Below, in pieces: positions 10,183-18,258 of a stretch of 64,000 nucleotides of DNA. The stretch comes from Pseudomonas sp. Tri1 (GTDB lineage Bacteria > Pseudomonadota > Gammaproteobacteria > Pseudomonadales > Pseudomonadaceae): positions 4,014,001 through 4,078,000 of the forward strand of contig NZ_CP072913.1 in NCBI RefSeq assembly GCF_017968885.1, written 5' to 3'. A program made the position numbers and the translations under genes. The notes below the pieces were generated by a model, which had not been told where the DNA came from, made no database searches, and saw nothing but the letters and a program-made list of their open reading frames with translations. The stretch's first letter is position 1. The number at the start of each line of letters is the position of its first letter.

Positions 10183-11514
10183 TCAGGCACTTTCACCGGC
10201 TTGCGCCACAAACAACACCACTTGCCACGGAGTGCTGGCCTGGGCCGACGCCGGCGCCACAATGTGCAATGGCAACTGCCCGTCAAACCATTGCCCGCTG
10301 GCGGCCACCACAAATAACCGGGTGTCGTCGCCGACGCTGTAGGCCACCTGCTCGTTGCGACTCATGGCCTGATGGGGCAAGCCACTCATGCGCTGGCGGC
10401 TCAACAGCGCCACGTGCGGCGCAGACGCGATGATCGCCCCGCGCAGCCACTCGGCCGCCGCCTGCTCACTGGCACCATTGGGCATGCGCAGGCCGATCAC
10501 CAGGCGTTGGCTGGGCTGATCGTCGGGCAACTGGATCGAGAACACCTGGTCATTGCGCTCGAAGGCCAGGCTGCGATAGCCGGCGCGAACCAGCTCCAGG
10601 GTGTCTTCCAACCAGTCGAGCAGCGGCTCGTAGCCGCGCTGCAACTCCAAAAAATCCAGGGGGGCGAAGGCCGGCACGCCCGCCAGTGGATCGAGGGCCG
10701 ACCAAGCACCGGCCAACCCCAGCAGCAAACCGTAAAGCGCTTGCGGGGTCGCCACCCGGGTGTTCAACGCACCTTCGATTTCCGGCAACCGTGCCCACAA
10801 CGCGGTCAATTGCCGGCGGATTTCCATGGCATCGTCCTGATTCCCGGCGGCCTGGGCCTGACGCAGCCGACCGGCGAGAAACAGGCACTTTTCCCGGGCC
10901 CGGGCACACAGCCCGGCGACGCGCCGACCGAGCACCGACTCCGGCAGCAGCACGGAGGTAGGCGGCGTGTAGGGCACCCGCAGAAAGCCACCGCCCTCCT
11001 TGCGAATGCGCAACAGCGGCAAGCAGATCGAATCGGCCTTGCTCAGCTGGGTGCACAGCCGCGGGTTCGGACGCCAGACGGTGATCGACTCGGGAAACTC
11101 GCCACTGGTGAGATCCGGCAACGCCTCGCCGACCACCGATTGCAAGCGGCCCTTGAGCGGCAGCAATTGCCCGGCGCGCCAGAGCGGGCTGACGGCCAGG
11201 TACACGGTCACGGTGGCATCGTCGGTCTGGTTGACCGCCTCGCTGATGTCCAGCTCCAGGGTCGGCCCGACGCCAGCCTGCAGGTTGACCGGCAAACCAT
11301 CCGGCAAGGTACCTTGCAGTTGCAACAGCCGCACCTGGCCGGCGCTGAGGGCCGAAGGGTCGACTTCCAACTGGCTGACGCCCCAGAACCAGGGATTGCA
11401 GGCCCCGGCAAAATGCGCAGCCAGAGCCTCGGCCCGCAGCCCTTGCAATTGAAAATGCTGGGGCAACAACTGCATGCCCTCATGCCAGCACACCGCGTCA
11501 GGTAACAGACTCAT
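10183..11514 (-). CDS. tssK: Type VI secretion system baseplate subunit TssK
   Basis: Trimeric connector between the baseplate and the TssJLM membrane complex, cytoplasmic, 443 residues. The start at 11514 follows GAAGGGAG. The N-terminus has the family signature VCWHEGMQLLPQHFQLQ. The gene lies 18 bases upstream of tssL in the same leftward operon and 51 bases downstream of tssJ. Both length and order match the family. Confidence 0.95.
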   Translation of the reverse strand: MSLLPDAVCWHEGMQLLPQHFQLQGLRAEALAAHFAGACNPWFWGVSQLEVDPSALSAGQVRLLQLQGTLPDGLPVNLQAGVGPTLELDISEAVNQTDDATVTVYLAVSPLWRAGQLLPLKGRLQSVVGEALPDLTSGEFPESITVWRPNPRLCTQLSKADSICLPLLRIRKEGGGFLRVPYTPPTSVLLPESVLGRRVAGLCARAREKCLFLAGRLRQAQAAGNQDDAMEIRRQLTALWARLPEIEGALNTRVATPQALYGLLLGLAGAWSALDPLAGVPAFAPLDFLELQRGYEPLLDWLEDTLELVRAGYRSLAFERNDQVFSIQLPDDQPSQRLVIGLRMPNGASEQAAAEWLRGAIIASAPHVALLSRQRMSGLPHQAMSRNEQVAYSVGDDTRLFVVAASGQWFDGQLPLHIVAPASAQASTPWQVVLFVAQAGESA

Positions 11515-11565
11515 ACGACTCCCTTCGACATCCCAATGTCGCCGCGCATGGCGGCCCGCGGTCAC

Positions 11566-12015
11566 TCAAGGCTGGTTGTCATTCACGAGGGTCATCTCGC
11601 GACTGTCGAACTTCAGCCAGGCCTCGCGCTGATCGTCCAGCCGAAGCCGGTGGGCTCCGGGAGTGTTATAGCTGGCGAAGACCAAAAGTCCAGCGGCGCG
11701 CCGGCCCTCCAGCGGGAAGGGTTGGCGGTCGATGAATTGCCCCGGAACCAGCTCCAGCCCCCACACCGACATGAGTTGACGATAGTCGCGCTGGAACTGT
11801 TCGCGCTCGGCGAACCACTGGCTGGCAGTGATACCCGACAGCTGCTTGAGCAGGTCCGGGTCGTTCACGGCGATGAAGTCCACTGCGATCGGCGTGTCGT
11901 CATTGGCCCGCGGCGCGACGTCCAGGGTCAAGCTGTCCAGGTCGACACTGGGCGCAAAAAGCGAGCAACCGGTGAGCGCCAGGCTCAAAAAAAATCCGGA
12001 AAAAAAGACACGCAA
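11566..12015 (-). CDS. tssJ: Type VI secretion system outer-membrane lipoprotein TssJ
   Basis: Outer-membrane lipoprotein that anchors TssM. It has 149 residues, with a signal peptide ending in the lipobox LTGC (Cys17). No ATG fits: the start is a TTG at 12015 with AAGGAAG upstream, so initiation is probably weak. It is the first gene of the leftward T6SS arm and faces tssB across a 224-base divergent promoter region. The body has the short beta-rich domain usual for TssJ. Confidence 0.9.
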   Translation of the reverse strand: MRVFFSGFFLSLALTGCSLFAPSVDLDSLTLDVAPRANDDTPIAVDFIAVNDPDLLKQLSGITASQWFAEREQFQRDYRQLMSVWGLELVPGQFIDRQPFPLEGRRAAGLLVFASYNTPGAHRLRLDDQREAWLKFDSREMTLVNDNQP

Positions 12016-12093
12016 AATGAATCTTCCTTTTCTCAGCGGTCAAAAATTGTTTTTGCTTGCATTTTTATAGACCTGTTCTAGCGTCTTGGATAG

Positions 12094-12112
12094 TTCGACC
12101 AGCACGGTCGAA
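12094..12112. promoter_or_regulatory. Inverted repeat in the divergent tssJ/tssB promoter region (candidate operator)
   Basis: A perfect 7-bp inverted repeat, TTCGACC-N5-GGTCGAA, lies near the middle of the 12016-12239 gap between the two T6SS arms. An AT-rich stretch that could be a leftward -10 (TATAAAAATG on the minus strand) lies just to its left. The repeat is seen directly; that a regulator binds it is inference. Confidence 0.45.
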
Positions 12113-12239
12113 TGGACCAGGTTCGTCAAGGGAATGACAGGTTTTCTGCCGTCCATTTGCAACCTGCGGATCAGCAAGGGAATGCGATGAGCGGGCCTCC
12201 CGATGCATTGCTCCCCCACATGCATCGGAGTCGGCCGCC

Positions 12240-12800
12240 ATGGCAGAAAGTACCCAGCACAAGCTCGACAGAGTCCGTCCTCCCCGCGTCCAGATCACCT
12301 ATGACGTGGAAATCGGCAACGCCATCGAGAAAAAAGAATTGCCACTGGTGGTCGGCATTCTGGCCGACCTCTCGGGCAAGCCACTGGACCCGCTGCCCAA
12401 GCTCAACGAGCGGCGCTTCACGGAAATCGATCGGGATAATTTCAACGAGGTACTCGCTTCCATCTCCCCCCGCGCCACGCTGCAGGTGAACAACACCCTC
12501 AGCGGCGACGACAGCAAGCTCAACATCGAACTCAACTTCCGTCACATCGATGACTTCGACCCGGTCAAGGTCGTGGAGCAGGTCACGCCGCTGCGCCGGC
12601 TGTTCGAAGCCCGTCAACGCCTGCGGGACCTGCTGACCAAGCTCGATGGCAACGACGACCTGGACAAGCTGCTGCGGGACGTGATCGCCAATACCGAAGG
12701 CCTGCAAGAGATCAAGTCGGCCCGGCCCCAGGATGCACCGCAAGAGCTACCGACGGTGGCCGCCAACGATGACCCGGCCCCGACCGAACCTCAGGCCTGA
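12240..12800 (+). CDS. tssB: Type VI secretion system contractile sheath small subunit TssB
   Basis: Forms the contractile sheath with TssC in the cytoplasm. It has 186 residues and starts MAESTQHKLDRVRPPRVQIT; the segment ITYDVEIGNAIEKKELPLVV and the later ILADLSG are typical of TssB/VipA. A CGGAG lies upstream of the ATG. It is the first gene of the rightward arm, 30 bases before tssC. Confidence 0.96.
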   Translation: MAESTQHKLDRVRPPRVQITYDVEIGNAIEKKELPLVVGILADLSGKPLDPLPKLNERRFTEIDRDNFNEVLASISPRATLQVNNTLSGDDSKLNIELNFRHIDDFDPVKVVEQVTPLRRLFEARQRLRDLLTKLDGNDDLDKLLRDVIANTEGLQEIKSARPQDAPQELPTVAANDDPAPTEPQA

Positions 12801-12830
12801 TCGTGCTCATCATTCAAGGGAGATAAAGCC

Positions 12831-14312
12831 ATGCCTGCTTCATCCAGCGCTCAAACCAGCGAGAGCACGACCCAGACCCTGTCCCTGCTGGACAAGATCA
12901 TCGCCGAAGGCCGCATGGCCCACGACGACAGCCAGCAGGACTATGCCCGTGACATGCTCGCCGAATTTGCCACCCAGGTCCTCGACGAAGGCATGGCCAT
13001 CGACAAGGACACGGTGGCGATGATCAATGACCGCATCAGCCAGATCGATCAGTTGATCAGCGCCCAGCTCAACGAAGTGCTGCACCACCCCGACCTGCAG
13101 AAACTCGAGGCCTCCTGGCGCGGCCTGCACCTGCTGGTGCAGAACACCGAAACCAGCACGCGGCTCAAATTGCGCCTGCTCAACGTCACCCAGAAAGAAC
13201 TGCAGAACGATCTGGAAAAAGCCGTCGAGTTCGACCAGAGCGCGCTGTTCAAGAAAATCTACGAGGAAGAATACGGCACCTTCGGCGGGCACCCGTTCAG
13301 CCTGCTGGTGGGCGACTACACCTTCGGCCGCCACCCGCAGGACATCGGCCTGCTGGAAAAACTCTCCAACGTCGCGGCGGCGGCGCACGCCCCGTTCATT
13401 GCCGCCGCCAGCCCGCGGTTGTTCGACATGACCAGTTTCACCGAACTGGCGATACCCAGGGATCTGTCGAAGATTTTCGAGAGCCAGGAACTGATCAAAT
13501 GGCGCTCGTTCCGTGAAAGCGAAGACTCGCGCTACGTGTCACTGGTGCTGCCGCATTTCCTGCTGCGACTGCCCTACGGTCCGGACACCTTGCCGGTGGA
13601 GGGCATCAACTACGTCGAAGACGTCAACGGCACCGACCACAGCAAATACCTGTGGGGCAACGCCGCTTGGGCGCTGTCGCAACGCATCACCGAAGCCTTT
13701 GCCAAATATGGCTGGTGCGCCGCGATTCGCGGGGCCGAGGGCGGTGGTGCGGTCGAAGGCCTGCCCGCCCATACCTTCCGCACCAGCTCCGGGGACCTGT
13801 CGCTCAAATGCCCGACCGAAGTGGCGATCACCGACCGCCGCGAGAAAGAGCTCAATGACCTGGGCTTCATCGCCCTGTGCCACAAGAAAAACAGCGACGT
13901 GGCGGTGTTCTTCGGCGGCCAGACCACCAACAAGGCCAAGCTCTACAACACCAACGAGGCCAACGCCAACGCGCGGATCTCGGCGATGTTGCCGTATGTG
14001 CTCGCGGCTTCGCGTTTCGCCCATTACCTGAAGGTGATCATGCGCGACAAGGTCGGCAGCTTCATGACCCGCGACAACGTGCAGACCTACCTCAACAACT
14101 GGATCGCCGACTACGTGCTGATCAACGACAACGCGCCGCAAGAGATCAAGGCGCAATACCCGTTGCGCGAAGCGCGGGTGGACGTGACGGAGGTGGCAGG
14201 CAAGCCGGGAGCCTACAAGGCCACGGTATTCCTGCGGCCGCACTTCCAGCTCGAGGAGCTGACCGCCTCGATCCGCCTGGTGGCGACCCTGCCGCCACCG
14301 GTAGCCGCCTGA
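12831..14312 (+). CDS. tssC: Type VI secretion system contractile sheath large subunit TssC
   Basis: Large sheath subunit, 493 residues, partner of TssB. Characteristic stretches are LEASWRGLHLLVQNTE, GDYTFGRHPQDIGLL and the C-terminal half with CPTEVAITDRREKEL. AGGGAG precedes the ATG. After its stop lies a strong inverted repeat pair (14343-14472) before hcp, so the amounts of hcp and tssC transcript may differ. Confidence 0.97.
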   Translation: MPASSSAQTSESTTQTLSLLDKIIAEGRMAHDDSQQDYARDMLAEFATQVLDEGMAIDKDTVAMINDRISQIDQLISAQLNEVLHHPDLQKLEASWRGLHLLVQNTETSTRLKLRLLNVTQKELQNDLEKAVEFDQSALFKKIYEEEYGTFGGHPFSLLVGDYTFGRHPQDIGLLEKLSNVAAAAHAPFIAAASPRLFDMTSFTELAIPRDLSKIFESQELIKWRSFRESEDSRYVSLVLPHFLLRLPYGPDTLPVEGINYVEDVNGTDHSKYLWGNAAWALSQRITEAFAKYGWCAAIRGAEGGGAVEGLPAHTFRTSSGDLSLKCPTEVAITDRREKELNDLGFIALCHKKNSDVAVFFGGQTTNKAKLYNTNEANANARISAMLPYVLAASRFAHYLKVIMRDKVGSFMTRDNVQTYLNNWIADYVLINDNAPQEIKAQYPLREARVDVTEVAGKPGAYKATVFLRPHFQLEELTASIRLVATLPPPVAA

Positions 14313-14342
14313 TCAATAAAAACCTATGGCGAGAGGGCTTGT

Positions 14343-14472
14343 TGTGGCGAGGGGATTTATCCCCGTTGGGGCGCGAAGCGGCCCTGAATACCAGCAACCC
14401 GGTGTGTCAGCAGATTGAGCTGACTGTTTAGGGCTGCTGCGCAGCCCAACGGGGATAAATCCCCTCGCCACA
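14343..14472. repeat. Inverted REP-like pair between tssC and hcp
   Basis: Two arms (TGTGGCGAGGGGATTTATCC followed by CCGTTGGGGC, and the near complement ending CCTCGCCACA) of about 29 bases face each other across 70 bases. A second hairpin, GGGCTGC-TGC-GCAGCCC, lies inside at 14431-14447. This is a REP family different from the TGTGGGAGCG type. Fragments of the same family are seen near 28120, 31211 and 37488. Confidence 0.85.
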
Positions 14473-14540
14473 GGTTCGGCGTTCGTCTTTAACGGATCGG
14501 TATCGGGTAACACCCCACTCGACTTCAGGAGTTCCACACA

Positions 14541-15038
14541 ATGGATGCAATAATTCTCGACCTCGGCGGCGACATCAAGGGCGACAGCCTGCTGGAGGGC
14601 TTCACGGACAAGATCGAGGTCATGTCCTATAGCCACAACGTGTCGATGCAAGTCACCAACGACGTGAGCAACTCGGAGCGCACCTCCGGCCGGCCCCACA
14701 TCGGCGAGTTCACCCTGACCAAGTTCATCGACAGCTCCACCCCCACACTCAACGAATATTGCTGCGCCGGTAAACCGATCCCGCAAGCGGTCATCACCAT
14801 TGGCCGCAACGCCGCCGAGGGCAGCGGCAAACTCATGCCGTTCATCATCTACACCCTGACCAACGTGGTGCTGTCTAACGTCAGCGTCAGTGGCGGTACA
14901 GGCGGCAAACCGGTGGAAACCCTGTCGCTGAACTTCACCAAAATCAAATGGGAGCTCACCGCCCAGAAAGACGACGGCACCAAGGAAGGCACCGCGGGCA
15001 CGACCTGGGACCTGGCGGCCAACAAAATGACCAAGTGA
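14541..15038 (+). CDS. hcp: Type VI secretion system tube protein Hcp
   Basis: Hexameric ring protein that stacks into the inner tube and is itself secreted. It has 165 residues, starts MDAIILDLGGDIKGDSL and holds the family stretch GRPHIGEFTLTKFID. AGGAGTT lies at a good distance from the ATG. Hcp is usually made in large excess over sheath proteins, which fits its separation from tssC by a strong hairpin region. Confidence 0.96.
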   Translation: MDAIILDLGGDIKGDSLLEGFTDKIEVMSYSHNVSMQVTNDVSNSERTSGRPHIGEFTLTKFIDSSTPTLNEYCCAGKPIPQAVITIGRNAAEGSGKLMPFIIYTLTNVVLSNVSVSGGTGGKPVETLSLNFTKIKWELTAQKDDGTKEGTAGTTWDLAANKMTK

Positions 15039-15050
15039 CGGAGCGCGCCC

Positions 15051-15494
15051 ATGGCAGGCTTCGGGCTTCGCCCACCGCTGTTCGATCGCCTGGCCAGCTC
15101 GGCGGACGATGCTGGCCGGGCGTTCGATCGACAGGCGCTGCAGGACTCGGTCCACGCCGAACTGCAACGTCTGTTCAATACCCGGCGCGGCCCGCGGGCG
15201 CTGACCGATCCACCGAGCATCCTGGACTACGGCATCGCCGACTGGACCGCATTGCAACAGCAGCGCAGCGATGACCGCCGGCAACTGACCCGGGAGATTC
15301 GCCAAGCCATCACCCACTTCGAACCTCGCCTGCATCTTGGCGAGGTTGAGGTCACCCCGGTGCCGGGCCATCCACAGCAACTGAGCATACGGTTATTGGG
15401 CGAGCTGCGCGGCGACGCGCACCCATGGCCCGTGGCATTTGTCATCGAGCACGCCGGTGACGGCCTTGAGGTACGACATGAGCGACTCGATTGA
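15051..15494 (+). CDS. tssE: Type VI secretion system baseplate subunit TssE
   Basis: gp25-like baseplate wedge protein of 147 residues. FDRLASS near the N-terminus, LDYGIADW in the middle and the C-terminal gpW/gp25 fold with LTREIRQAITHFEPRL support it. It overlaps the start of tssF by 17 bases, so the two are probably translated together. Confidence 0.94.
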   Translation: MAGFGLRPPLFDRLASSADDAGRAFDRQALQDSVHAELQRLFNTRRGPRALTDPPSILDYGIADWTALQQQRSDDRRQLTREIRQAITHFEPRLHLGEVEVTPVPGHPQQLSIRLLGELRGDAHPWPVAFVIEHAGDGLEVRHERLD

Positions 15495-17268
15495 CCCGCA
15501 ACTGCTGGACTATTACCAACGCGAACTGACCTGGCTGCGACATGCCGGGAGCCTGTTCGCCGAGCGTTACCCCAAGGTCGCCCGGCGCCTGGAGTTGTCC
15601 CCCGGCGAATGCCCCGACCCGCACGTCGAGCGCCTTCTGGAAGGCTTCGCACTGCTGGCCGCGCGTTTGCAACGCAGGCTCGACGACGACTACGCCGAGT
15701 TCAGCGATGCCCTGCTCGAACAGCTCTACCCATTGGCCATGCGCCCATTGCCATCGTGCGCCATCGTGCAGTTCGAACCCGACCCAAGCAAAGGCAACCT
15801 CAACGAGGGCTACCCCCTGCCCCGGGACACACCGTTGTTCGTCACCACCGACAAGGGCCAGAGCATCCACTTTCGCACCACCGCCGCCGTGCACCTGTGG
15901 CCGCTGGAAGTCAGCGAAGCGCTGCTGCTGGGCAGCGACGAAGCCCAGGCGTTGACCGGCGTAGTCCAGGCCCGTTCGGCCTTGCGCCTGAACCTGCGGT
16001 GCCTGGGAGAGAGCCAGTGGGCGACCCTGGGGATCGATCATCTGCGAGTGCACCTGGCGGCCTCGCCGATGATCAATGCCTGGCTGTATGACTTGCTTGG
16101 CGCCCACGCCGTCAAGGTCCTGGCTGGCGCGCCGGGCAGCGTACCGGAACCACTGACAGGTTTGCCGCAGATCGTCGGTTTCGCCAGTGACCAGGCCTTG
16201 TTGCCGGATGAAGACGGCGTGCACCCCGGCATGCGCCTGCTGGCCGAGTACTTCGCCTTCCCCGACAAGTTCGGTTTTTTCGACCTGCCACTGGCCGGTG
16301 CAAGCAGCGATAGCCCATCCTTGTACCTGTACATCGTGTTCGATTGCGCACCCGCCAGCCGCCTGCCGCTCCAGGCCAGCGACATCGCCTTGGGCTGCGC
16401 GCCGGTGATCAATCTGTTTCCCAGGACCTCCGAGCCACTGCGCCCGGACGGCACTCGCAGCGAATACCGACTGGTGGCCGACAGTCATCGGGAAAACAGC
16501 GTCGAAATCCACAGCATCCGCGGCATGCGCACCACCTCCAGCCAAGGCGTACGCAAGGTGCCGGCCTATTACGGCAGCCAGCACGGCAGCGACCAGCCAT
16601 GCTATTGGCATGCACGGCGGGTCAGCGGCATGAGCCCGAACCGACTGGGCACCGATTTGATGATCAGCCTGGTGGACACCCAACTCGACCCCTTGGCCGA
16701 GACCCATGGCTACAGCCTCACCGCTGAACTGCTGTGCACCAACCGTCACCTGGCCCAAAGCCTGCCGGCCGGCACTCCGCTGGGTTTCGAGCGACCGGGG
16801 CCGGTGGCCTGGGCCCGCCTGCGCAACCCGCCCAGCCCACAGAGCCTGCCACGCCTGGACGGTGAGTCGCGCTGGCGACTGGTGTCGCAACTGACCCTCA
16901 ACCATTTGTCCCTGGTCGAAGGCCCCCAGGCCCTGGACGCGTTGCGCGAGATTCTCGAACTGCACAACCTGCGGGACGAGGCCAGCGCCCGGCGCCAGAT
17001 CGAAGGGGTTTCGGGGCTGGGCTGCGAACGGGTCATCGCCCACGTCGGCGAAGACGCCTGGCGCGGTTGGCGTAACGGCTTGGAAGTGCGCTTGCAGCTG
17101 GATCCACAACACTTCGTCGGCAGCAGCGCCGTGCTGTTCTCCGGGGTACTGGCGCAGTTCTTTTCCCTGTATGCCACCGCCAATCGTTTCGTGCGCACCG
17201 TACTGGTTCAGTCCGACAAGGAGGTGAAAACATGGCAACCCCAAGCCGGCAAGCCCCTGACGCTCTGA
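15478..17268 (+). CDS. tssF: Type VI secretion system baseplate subunit TssF
   Basis: Baseplate wedge protein of 596 residues. It starts MSDSIDPQLLDYYQRELTWL, which is the normal family N-terminus, so the open frame upstream to 15439 is discarded. The stretch YPKVARRLELSPGECPDPHV is typical. It overlaps tssE by 17 bases and tssG by 37 bases. TssF and TssG form a wedge with TssE under TssK. Confidence 0.95.
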   Translation: MSDSIDPQLLDYYQRELTWLRHAGSLFAERYPKVARRLELSPGECPDPHVERLLEGFALLAARLQRRLDDDYAEFSDALLEQLYPLAMRPLPSCAIVQFEPDPSKGNLNEGYPLPRDTPLFVTTDKGQSIHFRTTAAVHLWPLEVSEALLLGSDEAQALTGVVQARSALRLNLRCLGESQWATLGIDHLRVHLAASPMINAWLYDLLGAHAVKVLAGAPGSVPEPLTGLPQIVGFASDQALLPDEDGVHPGMRLLAEYFAFPDKFGFFDLPLAGASSDSPSLYLYIVFDCAPASRLPLQASDIALGCAPVINLFPRTSEPLRPDGTRSEYRLVADSHRENSVEIHSIRGMRTTSSQGVRKVPAYYGSQHGSDQPCYWHARRVSGMSPNRLGTDLMISLVDTQLDPLAETHGYSLTAELLCTNRHLAQSLPAGTPLGFERPGPVAWARLRNPPSPQSLPRLDGESRWRLVSQLTLNHLSLVEGPQALDALREILELHNLRDEASARRQIEGVSGLGCERVIAHVGEDAWRGWRNGLEVRLQLDPQHFVGSSAVLFSGVLAQFFSLYATANRFVRTVLVQSDKEVKTWQPQAGKPLTL

Positions 17269-18257
17269 ACCTGAGCCAACGGCTGCGGCGCGATCCACAG
17301 CGCTTCGAATGGCTCCAGGCCTTGTTGTTACTGGAACGCGAACACCCCCAGGCCGAAACCTTGGGCAGCGGTACCGCGCCACACGCCGAGGCTTTACGCT
17401 TGCGCGGGCCATTGACGCCGCTGTTCGCTGCCAGTGAAGTCGAGAGCCTGAGCCAGGAACCTGGCTCGCCGCCAACCCTGACCACGCCCATCTTTGGCCT
17501 CGGCGGCCCGGACGGTCCGCTGCCCTACGCCTATCAGGAGTGGCTGCAACAACGGGCGCGTGCGCGGGATCATGCGCCGGCGGAATTTCTCGACCTGTTC
17601 CAGCATCGACTGCTCAGCCTGCTCTATAAGGTGATGCGCAAGCATCGCATCGCCCTGGGTTTCACTGCCCCGGCGGCATCCGCCGTCCAGGCGCAATTGC
17701 GCGCGCTGACCGGCCTGCTGCCCAAAGCCCTGCAAGAACGCCAGGCCGCGCCTGACTCAGCGGTACTGGCCTGCACGGCGCTGTATGCCGATGGCCGCCG
17801 CTCCCTGGCCGGGTTCGCGGCGATTGTCCGTGAACAGTTCGCACTGCCGGTGGAGCTGACCGCCTATGAAGGGGGCTGGCGGGAAATACCACCGACCAGC
17901 CGCAGCCGCTTACAACTGGGCGGGCGCAACCTGCGCCTGGGCCGTAGCGCGGTGGCCGGTACCCGGGTCTGGGACGAACACGCCGGGGTGCGCCTGACCC
18001 TCGGCCCGCTGACTGTCGCCCAGGCCGCTGGACTGCTGCCCAATGGCGAAACCCATCCGCTGCTCGCCAGCCTGTATGCCTTGTATTTCGGCCCCGACCT
18101 GGACTGCACCCTGGTGCTGCTGGTCCGTGGCGCCAGCCCACTGCAACTGGGTCGCCAGGCACCGCCACGGTTGAATTGGAACGGCGGCCTGCAACGCCAG
18201 CCGAGCCTGGCCGTGCAACGGATCGAAACCCGCCTTCGTCAGCCGGAGATCGCCTGA
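17232..18257 (+). CDS. tssG: Type VI secretion system baseplate subunit TssG
   Basis: Baseplate protein of 341 residues, partner of TssF. The family pattern is seen as RFEWLQALLLLE near residue 25, PIFGLGGPDGPLPYAYQEWL near residue 85, and FLDLFQHRLLSLLYK. The coding sequence begins inside tssF and stops one base before the clpV ATG, so the rightward arm is tightly packed here. Confidence 0.94.
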   Translation: MATPSRQAPDALNLSQRLRRDPQRFEWLQALLLLEREHPQAETLGSGTAPHAEALRLRGPLTPLFAASEVESLSQEPGSPPTLTTPIFGLGGPDGPLPYAYQEWLQQRARARDHAPAEFLDLFQHRLLSLLYKVMRKHRIALGFTAPAASAVQAQLRALTGLLPKALQERQAAPDSAVLACTALYADGRRSLAGFAAIVREQFALPVELTAYEGGWREIPPTSRSRLQLGGRNLRLGRSAVAGTRVWDEHAGVRLTLGPLTVAQAAGLLPNGETHPLLASLYALYFGPDLDCTLVLLVRGASPLQLGRQAPPRLNWNGGLQRQPSLAVQRIETRLRQPEIA

Positions 18258-18258
18258 A

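Noticed and set aside
12120..12180. Possible sigma-54 promoter (TGACAGG-N4-CTGCC) before tssB
   Set aside because: The essential GG of the -24 element is absent (GA), and three of the conserved positions do not match.
15442..17475. A 677-codon open frame on the minus strand opposite tssF/tssG
   Set aside because: It is antisense to two well-supported baseplate genes, has no ribosome site, and its low-complexity Gln/Ala/Gly-rich translation is typical of antisense frames in GC-rich DNA.
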